Of a stretch of DNA of 64,000 bases, positions 27,208 through 35,300 are shown piece after piece. The stretch covers positions 62,001 to 126,000 of the forward strand of contig NZ_CAJZAG010000014.1 of NCBI RefSeq assembly GCF_914271485.1, read 5' to 3'. How positions within the stretch are numbered: the stretch's first letter is position 1; every line of letters begins with the position of its first letter. The notes beneath the pieces were generated by a model. That model had not been told where the DNA came from and did not search any database. It saw only the letters and a program-made list of their open reading frames with translations. Origin of the DNA: Cupriavidus pampae. Its GTDB lineage: Bacteria; Pseudomonadota; Gammaproteobacteria; Burkholderiales; Burkholderiaceae. The translations under genes and the position numbers were made by a program.

Positions 27208-27816
27208 ATGCGTCCGCGACAACCTTCAGTGAGCGCCATCGTGATCGGTGCCTCGGCGGGCGGCATCGAGGCGCTGGGCGCGCTGCTGCCGCAATTGCCG
27301 GCGGACTTCGCGCCGCCGGTGATCGTGGTCGTGCATCTGCGGCCCGATACGCCGAGCCTGCTGCCGGAGGTATTTGCCGAACGCTGCGCGCTGCCGGTGC
27401 GCGAGGCGGAGGACAAGCTGCCCGTGCTGCCGCGACATATCTACACCGCGCCATCGGACTACCATCTGCTGGTCGAGCGCGAGAGCGCTATCGGTGGTAG
27501 TGACGATGGTGCGTATTTCTCGCTGTCGGTCGAACCGCCGGTGCGCTATTCCCGGCCCTCGATCGATGTGCTGTTCGAATCCGCCGCGGTGGCGTGGCGC
27601 GAGCGCGTGCTGGGCATTCTGCTGTCCGGCGCCAACGACGATGGTGCGCGTGGTCTGAGTGCGATTCGCGCGGGCGGGGGCGAGACCTGGGTGCAGTCCC
27701 CCGCGAGCGCGGCGGTGGCGACCATGCCCGAACACGCGATCGCGCGCGGCGCCGCCGATCGTATCCTGTCGCTGGCCGAGATCGGCGAGATGCTGCGCCG
27801 GGTTTATTGCGAATGA
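27208..27816 (+). CDS. Receiver-less CheB-type methylesterase
   Basis: Protein of 202 residues containing only the CheB catalytic domain. Triad motifs are GASAGGIEA (Ser), VVHLRP (His) and SGANDDGARG (Asp), with PPVRYSRPSIDVLF typical of the family. The receiver found in normal CheB is absent; receivers are supplied by the flanking kinases, which may regulate it in trans. It follows cheR by 8 bases and its stop overlaps the next start (ATGA). Confidence 0.93.
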   Translation: MRPRQPSVSAIVIGASAGGIEALGALLPQLPADFAPPVIVVVHLRPDTPSLLPEVFAERCALPVREAEDKLPVLPRHIYTAPSDYHLLVERESAIGGSDDGAYFSLSVEPPVRYSRPSIDVLFESAAVAWRERVLGILLSGANDDGARGLSAIRAGGGETWVQSPASAAVATMPEHAIARGAADRILSLAEIGEMLRRVYCE

Positions 27817-28994
27817 CGTTGCGAATGACGATCCCCATGTCCACACCCATCAAGATCCTTGCAGTCGACGACATCGCCAGCAATCTGACGGCGCTCGATG
27901 CCGTGCTGGCCAAGCCCGATGTCGAGATCGTTCATGCCAGCTCCGGCGCGCAGGCGCTGGAACTGCTGCTCGAGCACGAGTTCGGTCTGGCCATTCTCGA
28001 CGTACACATGCCCGAGATGGACGGCTTCGAGTTGGCCGATCTGATGCGCGGCAGCAAGCGCACGAGCCAGATTCCGATCCTGTTCCTGACCGCCGCGGGC
28101 GAGGACAGCCAGCGTGCGTTTCGCGGTTATGCGAGCGGCGCCGTGGACTTTCTGTTCAAGCCGATCGATGCGCGCGTGCTCGCGGCCAAGGTCGATGTGT
28201 TCGTGCAGCTGGCGCGTAACAAGCAGCAGATGGCGGAGCAGCTCAAGACGGCCGAGCAACTGCTCAAGACCAACGAGATGCTGATGGCCGTGCTTGCGCA
28301 TGACCTGCGCACGCCGCTGTCGGCGATCATCGCCTCTGCCTCGTTTCTCGGACGCTTTGGCGGCGAAGAGAAGCTGCGGCCGGCGACCGACCGTATCCAG
28401 CGCAGCAGCGAGCGCATGGCACGCATGGTCGATCAGTTGTTGCATGTGGCGCGTCTGCATGGCGGGCGCGTTCACATCAATCCGTTGAAGGAAGACGTGC
28501 ATGCGATCTGCGCTGCCATCGTGGATGAGTACGAGGTGGCGTACGGCAAGGGCCGCATCGCCATCGCTTCACACGGCAACACCATGGCACAGGTCGATCC
28601 GGATCTGATGGCGCAGGTCATGACCAACCTGATCGGCAATGCGCTGCATCACGGCGATGCGCAGACACCGATCGCGGTCCATGTGGACGGTGAGCAGACG
28701 GCGCGGGTCGTCATCACGGTGCGCAACGGTGGCGCGATCGAACCCGCGGTGCTGCCGCATATCTTCGAAGCGTTTCGATCGGGATCGTCGGCGGCTCAGG
28801 GCGGTGGCGGATATGGTGGCGCGTCGGGCGGCAGCGCGGTTGCCGTCAACGGCATGTCGCAGGGTCTCGGGCTCGGCCTCTACATCACGCGCGAACTTGT
28901 GACGCTGCATGGCGGCACCGTGGATGCGAAGTCGGGGGAGGGGGAAACGGTGTTCGAGGTGACGCTGCCGCGCGAATCTCCGAACGGAGACTGA
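27813..28994 (+). CDS. Receiver-histidine kinase closing the CheR/CheB module
   Basis: Protein of 393 residues with an N-terminal receiver (about 12-130, Asp in LAILDVHMPEMDG, Lys in LFKPID), a coiled linker, a HisKA helix with VLAHDLRTPLSA, and an ATPase domain. The N box is MTNLIGNALHHGD; the usual DxGxG box reads VRNGGAIEP, a variant seen in this kinase group. A Gly/Ser-rich loop (GGGGYGGASGGS) interrupts the ATP lid before GLGLGLYITREL. ATG 27813 overlaps the CheB stop by four bases; ATG 27825 and 27837 are alternatives, none with a strong ribosome-binding site. Confidence 0.9.
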   Translation: MTLRMTIPMSTPIKILAVDDIASNLTALDAVLAKPDVEIVHASSGAQALELLLEHEFGLAILDVHMPEMDGFELADLMRGSKRTSQIPILFLTAAGEDSQRAFRGYASGAVDFLFKPIDARVLAAKVDVFVQLARNKQQMAEQLKTAEQLLKTNEMLMAVLAHDLRTPLSAIIASASFLGRFGGEEKLRPATDRIQRSSERMARMVDQLLHVARLHGGRVHINPLKEDVHAICAAIVDEYEVAYGKGRIAIASHGNTMAQVDPDLMAQVMTNLIGNALHHGDAQTPIAVHVDGEQTARVVITVRNGGAIEPAVLPHIFEAFRSGSSAAQGGGGYGGASGGSAVAVNGMSQGLGLGLYITRELVTLHGGTVDAKSGEGETVFEVTLPRESPNGD

Positions 28995-29039
28995 GCGGAC
29001 GGCAGCGGGGGGAGTGATGCGGTGCCGCGGGCGCGCGAG

Positions 29040-29243
29040 TCAGACGACCGTGGCGTAGCTGCTCGCGCGGACCTTGCCATCGCTGCCGTGTACCAGCAGT
29101 TCGACCTTGGTCAGCCGCGCGCGGCGTTTGCCGGCGGCAATGGCTTCGGCGAGTGTGGCGTGATGCGACTCCGCATAACGCGCGCCTTCGTGAATCACAT
29201 CCCAGCCGGAACCGTACGGCATGACATGAAGCGTGGCTTCCAT
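29040..29243 (-). CDS. DUF2188 small protein
   Basis: Protein of 67 residues. It reads METALHV-like at the start (MEATLHVMPYGSGWDVIHEG), then YAESHHATLAEAIAAGKRRA and LLVHGSDGKV, which is the DUF2188 pattern: a short beta-hairpin repeat protein of unknown function. AAGGAG lies 6 bases before ATG 29243; the longer open frame upstream is not protein-like. It is convergent to the sensory operon. Confidence 0.8.
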   Translation of the reverse strand: MEATLHVMPYGSGWDVIHEGARYAESHHATLAEAIAAGKRRARLTKVELLVHGSDGKVRASSYATVV

Positions 29244-29498
29244 GGTGATCTCCTTCAGTCTGATGGCATTGATCTTGCGCGCTGCGGCATCGGCGGGATG
29301 TCCGGCGCTGTCTGACACGCGCGTCGGATATCCGCGACGCAAGCGGCATGCCAGTTGCGGCCCGATGTGATGCCGAGCGCGGCGAAATAACAGCGGGGGC
29401 CTCATGTAACCGCTCTCCACACCCCGCATTGCGCACATGGTTATGCGATTTTCCCGCGCGCTCCTATGCTCAAGGAAAACCGTGCACAGGAGACAACC

Positions 29499-29810
29499 AT
29501 GCAAGCGAGGTTCGCACGCGGCATCGCCCAGATGCCCTTGACGGTGGCGGCCCGGGAAGTACAGCAGGCTGAGGCGGCCGTCATGCCCGAGGTCGGCGAT
29601 CTGGTGACCGTCTGCAGTCGTGACCAGGAAACCAGATTCAGTATCCGCCTGATCGGCGTCGCCGGCCCGGACCTTTGGTACGGCAAGATCCACGAGATCA
29701 ATCGCGGTGTCGAGATGCTCGTGGTGGCGGAAGGGCTCGAACTCGATGACGTGGTCAGCGTGCGTCGCGCCGAGATCGCGTCGGTGATTCCCGCGGAGCG
29801 TCCGCACTGA
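29499..29810 (+). CDS. Small protein of unknown function
   Basis: Protein of 103 residues that I do not recognise. A basic N-terminus (about 30 residues) is followed by a beta-rich, acidic domain with DLVTVCSRDQETRFSIRLIG and DDVVSVRRAEIASVIP, possibly an SH3-like barrel. AGGAG 6 bases before ATG 29499 decides the start over 29466. It is divergent from the DUF2188 gene and 87 bases upstream of the hydrolase gene. Confidence 0.65.
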   Translation: MQARFARGIAQMPLTVAAREVQQAEAAVMPEVGDLVTVCSRDQETRFSIRLIGVAGPDLWYGKIHEINRGVEMLVVAEGLELDDVVSVRRAEIASVIPAERPH

Positions 29811-29897
29811 CCATCGGTTGGCGTTGCCGCGAAGGGCACGCTACGGGTATGCTGCGTTGCACATTGAACGCCACATCGATCCCGTAATCAGCCGCCC

Positions 29898-30599
29898 ATG
29901 GTAACGCCGACGTCTTCCTCTTTCTCGCCTTCCGCTCCCTCATCGTTCGCACCCACCCGCCGGGAATCGTTCCCGGGACCGGCGGGCGCGCTCGAGGTAC
30001 TGATCGACACGCCGATGGATACGCCCACCGGCATTGCCGTGGTCGCCCATCCGCATCCGAGCCAGGGCGGTACCGCCGAGCACAAGATTCCGCAGGTGCT
30101 CGCGCGCGTATTGCAGGCGCATGGCTTTGTCGTGGCGCGGCCGAACTATCGCGGCGTCGGTGCGAGCGAGGGCGACTATGATGGCGGCCCGGGCGAAGCG
30201 CAGGACGTGCTGGCAGTGGTGCGCCAGTTGCGCGCGCAGTATCCGGATCTGACGCTCGCGCTCGCCGGCTTCTCGTTTGGCGCCTACGTGCTGACGCTGG
30301 GCGTGGAGGAGCTCAAGGCAGCGGGCGAGGTCATCGCCCATCTGATCCTCTCCGGCATGCCGCATGGCCAGCTATCGGAGACGCTCGCGTATGAAACGCC
30401 GGCGGTGGCGGAGGTCGCGCCGGGCGCGTTGGTGGTGCACGGCGAACGCGACGAGCGCGTGCCGCTCGTGAACGTATTCGAGTGGGCCCGCCCGCAGGAA
30501 CTGCCGGTGGTGGTGATCCCGGGCGCCGGGCACTTCTTTACCGGCAAGCTGCCGGCGTTGCGCACGGTGGTGGAGGGCTATCTGCGCCGGCCGCTCTAG
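29898..30599 (+). CDS. Alpha/beta hydrolase (COG2945 type)
   Basis: Hydrolase of 233 residues. The nucleophile elbow is LAGFSFGAYV, the acid lies in HGERDERVP and the His in PGAGHFFTG, giving a complete triad. AHPHPSQGGT near residue 50 is typical of this dienelactone-hydrolase-like group. The first 25 residues are Ser/Pro-rich and may be unstructured. Its stop TAG overlaps the stop of the convergent MipA gene within one CTAG. Confidence 0.88.
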   Translation: MVTPTSSSFSPSAPSSFAPTRRESFPGPAGALEVLIDTPMDTPTGIAVVAHPHPSQGGTAEHKIPQVLARVLQAHGFVVARPNYRGVGASEGDYDGGPGEAQDVLAVVRQLRAQYPDLTLALAGFSFGAYVLTLGVEELKAAGEVIAHLILSGMPHGQLSETLAYETPAVAEVAPGALVVHGERDERVPLVNVFEWARPQELPVVVIPGAGHFFTGKLPALRTVVEGYLRRPL

Positions 30600-31468
30600 A
30601 ACTGGTAGTTCACGGAGATATCTCCGGTCAGGTTGGTGGAGCGCTGCACGACGGGGCTATTGCGCGCGCCGCCGACCAGTTGCGACACACCGAAATCGGC
30701 GGTCGCGAACCAGTGCTTGCTGAACATCCAGATTCCTGACACGCCGCCGCCGTAGGACTTGATGCCGCCGCTCGGGTGGTATTCGGCATACTTCGAACGC
30801 GCCGACTGCTGGGCGTTCACGCCGAACCACGTCTGCATATAGCGCGAGTCCACAAACGTCACGGTCGGCCCGAGGAACCAGAAGAACCTCTCCGAACTGC
30901 CGGGCATCGGCATATAGGCGCCGAGGTCGCCGATCCAGCCGTCGGAGCCGCCGAGCTGGCGCCGGATATTGGCGCGGATGACCAGCGGAAACTCTTTCGA
31001 CACCACGTACTCGGCAAAGATCTTCGACTCGGGCACGATGCCGATGTTACCCATCCCGGCCAGATGGTCGTGGTCCTTCTTCTCGCGCCGGCCCATGTCG
31101 TAGGTAATCGCCAGACCCATGCGGATGCGGTCGGTGTGGATTGCATTGAAGCCGATACCTTCGCCGGTGGAAGCAAACGCGAGGTCCTTGTAGCGGACGT
31201 CGATGCTGGGTCCGCCGAGGATGTAGTAATCGTTCGCGCCCTCATAGCGGGGACGCACCGTCATGGCCGCGCCGACGCGGACTTCCCAGGTGGGGAGATC
31301 GGTGGTGTAGAGCTTGCGCAGCGGGACACCGACGGAATACGCCCATTCCGGCAGCGGTGAGGGAGTCTGCGCCCGCGCCTGCGATGCGCCCAGACAGGCG
31401 AAGAGGGTCAGCAGCATGCAGAGCCATGCGCGTATTGGCGCGGAATTTTTCTTGTAGGTGGTCGGCAC
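30596..31468 (-). CDS. MipA/OmpV family outer-membrane protein
   Basis: Protein of 290 residues starting with GTG after GGAGGG. A signal peptide ends near QARAQ (about residue 34). The mature part alternates hydrophobic and polar residues as a beta-barrel, has VRPRYEGANDYYILGGPSIDVRY-type MipA sequence (18 residues of it visible as ANDYYILGGPSIDVRY), and ends in the outer-membrane signature Phe. MipA-like proteins scaffold murein enzymes or respond to envelope stress; here the role is undefined. Confidence 0.88.
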   Translation of the reverse strand: MPTTYKKNSAPIRAWLCMLLTLFACLGASQARAQTPSPLPEWAYSVGVPLRKLYTTDLPTWEVRVGAAMTVRPRYEGANDYYILGGPSIDVRYKDLAFASTGEGIGFNAIHTDRIRMGLAITYDMGRREKKDHDHLAGMGNIGIVPESKIFAEYVVSKEFPLVIRANIRRQLGGSDGWIGDLGAYMPMPGSSERFFWFLGPTVTFVDSRYMQTWFGVNAQQSARSKYAEYHPSGGIKSYGGGVSGIWMFSKHWFATADFGVSQLVGGARNSPVVQRSTNLTGDISVNYQF

Positions 31469-31670
31469 GATTCCCTCCGGGTTTGAGCAGACAGCGCCGT
31501 GGATGACGGCAACTTATCTTTTCATCGAACGCCCCGCCGTCGCAACTTCCTCGAATCTCACATCTTTGTAGGAGGGACGCCGATTTCGCGGGCCCCGCTG
31601 AATGCCTACCATCTGCTTCGCTAAGCTTCGTTAACCTTGCCGTGGTGTCTCTTTCTTCCTGGGCCTGTCG

Positions 31671-32132
31671 TCAGGCGCTGTCGTCGAGGTCGTCCGCGCG
31701 CCAGTCGAGCCGCATCTGCAGGAACGTGAACGACGTTGACCAACCGATCAACATCAGACCAACCACCGGCTGCACCGCTGCCACGAGCCGCAACGGGCCG
31801 ACCGGAAAGATGTCGCCGATACTCTGCGTGGTGAACGTTTCAAGCGAGAAGTAGATGAACGCGGCAGTACCGTGGTCGGGCATGCCCTTGAGGGAGCCGA
31901 TCATGAACACGTTGGTGCCGAGCCAGTAGCCGAAGCCGAACACCATCGCTTCGACGCAATGCGCCGCGATGATCAGCACGATCATCGCGCCGATATTGAC
32001 CTTGCTGCTCCAGCGGCGAGGATGCAGGGACGAGATCAGCCGCAGGGCCTCGTAGTGCAGCGCGACGGCGATCACGGTGAGCACCACGGTCATGGCGATG
32101 GCAATCAGGTAGGAACCCGTGGTGTCGTGCAT
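31671..32132 (-). CDS. Two-helix ion-channel protein with unusual selectivity filter
   Basis: Protein of 153 residues with three hydrophobic stretches and a pore loop between the last two: YFSLETFTTQSIGDIFP. Position and shape match the Ion_trans_2 (potassium channel pore) fold, where the filter usually reads TxGYGD; here it is TTQSIGD, so ion selectivity may differ. The N-terminus begins directly in a helix. It is divergent from the giant kinase gene at 32328, separated by 195 bases. Confidence 0.78.
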   Translation of the reverse strand: MHDTTGSYLIAIAMTVVLTVIAVALHYEALRLISSLHPRRWSSKVNIGAMIVLIIAAHCVEAMVFGFGYWLGTNVFMIGSLKGMPDHGTAAFIYFSLETFTTQSIGDIFPVGPLRLVAAVQPVVGLMLIGWSTSFTFLQMRLDWRADDLDDSA

Positions 32133-32327
32133 GGCAGGCAGGTGCGGGAGGACTCGGGGACACTATACGCCCGTGTCGCCACACGCTGGTCGAGCATTTG
32201 TACCGGTTGCGTTACCGCGCGCACGCGTCGATGGTGGTGTGCAACTGGCGATGTACCTCAGAAACCAGGTCCTTTCGGGCACGGAGGGTGCGATGGACAT
32301 TGTGCGGGCGTGGGTCGGGAGGCAGCG

Positions 32328-35300
32328 ATGAACAAGTCGGACGGCATGCCGTCGATCCGCCAATCGTCCGCACTGGCCGATGCCGGCGCGCCGCCCTTTC
32401 TTGCCGGTGGTGGCGAAATGGGCGCGCTTATCCGCGCGTTCGACTGGACGGGCAGCCCATTGGGCGAACCCACGCAATGGCCGCAGAGTCTCAAGACCGC
32501 GATCCGCATCATGCTGACTTCGCGGCAGCCGATCTGGATCGGCTGGGGCGAAACACTCCTGTTTTTCTACAACGACGCGTACAAGGCCATCATCGGCGGT
32601 CGCCATCCGAGCGCGCTCGGCCGGCCCACGATCGAGGTGTGGCACGAGATCTGGGACGACATCGGCCCGCTGCTGGCGACCGCGATGGCCGGCGTCGAAG
32701 GTATCTTCGTCGAACAGAAGCTCCTGATCATGGAGCGCAACGGCTACCCCGAAGAGACCTACTACACGTTTTCGTATAGCCCGGTCCCCGACGACCATGG
32801 CGGCACCGGTGGCATCATCTGCGCGAATTCGGATGGCACCGAGCGCGTGCTGGCGGAGCGCCAGCTGACGCTGCTGCGCGAGCTGGGCGCTTCCACCGCG
32901 GAAGCGCGTACACGCGAGGAGGTGTGCCGCGTCGCCATGCAGGCGTTGCGCAGCAATCCGCACGATGTCACGTTCGCGCTGCTCTACCTCGGCGAACGCG
33001 ATAGCGGCGAGTTGGTGCTGGCGGGCCGCGAGGGCATCGCGGCGGACCATGCCATGGCACCGGCCGTCTTGCGCCGCGAGGCGGCAACGCCCTGGGCTGT
33101 GCAAGACGCGCTGCAACAGGGCCGGCTGATGCTGGCCGAGCCCGTTGCCGAGGGCGGCAATGTCTTGCCCGGCGGCGCGTGGGCGGTGCCGCCGCGGCAG
33201 GTTGCGATCGTGCCCGTGCAGCCCTCGGGCGACACGTCGCAGCATGGCGTGCTGATCGTCGGACTCAATCCGTTCCGCCTTATCGGCGATCGCTACCGAA
33301 GCTTTTTAGGCCTGATTGCCGGGCAGATCAGCGGCGCCTTTGGCTACGTCAACGCCTATGAGGAAGAACGCCGGCGCGCGGAGGCACTGGCCGAGATCGA
33401 TCGCGCGAAGACCACGTTCTTCTCGAACATCAGTCATGAATTCCGCACGCCGCTGACGCTGATGCTGGGGCCGCTCGAGGAAATGCTGAGCCGCCCGAAC
33501 GCCAATAGCGACGATCAGGCGTTGCTCGAGATTACTCACCGCAATGGCATGCGGCTGCTCAAGCTGGTCAACGCGCTGCTCGATTTTTCGCGCATCGAGG
33601 CCGGACGCATGCAGATGCAGCCGCAGGCGACGGACCTGCCCGCGTTCACGGCCGATCTGGCCTCGCTGTTCCGTTCGGCGATCGAGTCGGCGGGCATGCG
33701 GCTCGTGGTGGACTGTCCGCCGCTATCGACACCCGTCGATGTGGACCGGACGATGTGGGAGACGATCGTCCTGAACCTGCTGTCCAACGCCTACAAGTTC
33801 ACGTTCCACGGAACGATCGCCGTGACGGTGCGCGCGTTTCCGGAGAACGGTATCGATGATGTTGAACTGGAGGTGCGCGACACCGGCATCGGCATTCCCG
33901 AAGCGGAACTGCCACGCTTGTTCGAACGCTTCCATCGTGTGGCCGGCGCGGTCGGGCGCTCGATCGAGGGCAGCGGCATCGGCCTGGCGCTGGTGCAGGA
34001 GCTGGTGCGCCAACATGGTGGCGAGATCGACGTGGACAGTCGCCTCGGCGAAGGCACACGTGTTGTCGTGCGCATGCCGCGCGCATCGCGGCTTCCGGCG
34101 ACGCCAGTCATTCCGCAACCGGCCCCCGCGCCGGTGGAGATGAGCACGCAGGCGCGTGCCTATGCGGAGACCGCGACACGCTGGGGTGTCGACGCCGCAA
34201 CCGCCGAGACGATGACAGCCGACACTGTGGCAACCGACGCGCCCACGGCACCGTCGTCCGACACACCGGACACCGTTGCGACATCGCGCGCGCGCGTGAT
34301 CGTCGCCGACGACAATGCGGACCTGCGCGAATATATGCGCCGGTTGCTCGAAGGCGCGGGGCACGCGGTGCTGCTCGCCAACGATGGCAACGAGGCTTTG
34401 GCGCTGGCACGCGTGCAGGCGCCGGACCTGATCGTGTCCGACGTGATGATGCCCGGCATGGACGGGGTGGAACTCGTGCATCGGTTGCGCGAGGATCTGT
34501 CCCTGCGCGATACGCCGGTGTTGTTGCTGTCCGCGCGCGCCGGTGAAGAGGCGCGCGTGAGCGGCTTGGCGAGCGGCGCGGACGACTATCTGACCAAGCC
34601 GTTCTCCGCGCGTGAACTGCTCGCGCGCGTGGCCAGCAATCTGCAGCTGTCAAGACTGCGGCGCGAGACCGAGCTCAGGTTGCGCGACGAATCGCGCATG
34701 CTCGAAGTGCTCAACGCGGTCGGCACCACGGTAGCGGCCGAGCTGGATCTGGGTCGTGCCGTGCAGGTGGTCACCGACGCCGCGACGGAGCTGACCGGTG
34801 CCGCGTTCGGTGCCTTCTTCTACAACGTGCTCGACGAGAAGGGTGGCTCCTACACGTTATATACGCTGTCGGGCGCGCCAAAGGACGCCTTCGAGAAATT
34901 CCCGATGCCGCGCAACACCGCAGTCTTCGCGCCCACGTTTCTCGGGCAGGGCATCGTGCGCGCCGACGACATCACGAAGGATGCGCGCTTCGGCCGCAAC
35001 CCGCCGTATCGCGGCATGCCGCAGGGCCATCTGCAGGTGCGCAGCTATCTGGCGGCGTCTGTGGTCTCACGAACCGGCGAGGTGATGGGCGGGCTGTTCT
35101 TCGGTCATCCGCGGCCGGGCATATTCACCGAGCGCGCCGAGCGTATGCTGGTGGGCATCGCCGCGCAGGCGGCGGTGGCGATCGACAACGCGCGGCTCTA
35201 TCAGGCGGCGCAGGCCGAAATCGCCAAGCGCACCAAGGCACAGGATGCGCTGCACGAATTGAATGCGACGCTCGAGCGCCGCGTCACGGAGACGGTGGCC

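Noticed and set aside
31872..32327. N-terminal extension of the giant kinase frame upstream of 32328
   Set aside because: Codes His/Arg-rich text over the ion-channel gene; GGGAGG before ATG 32328 marks the start.
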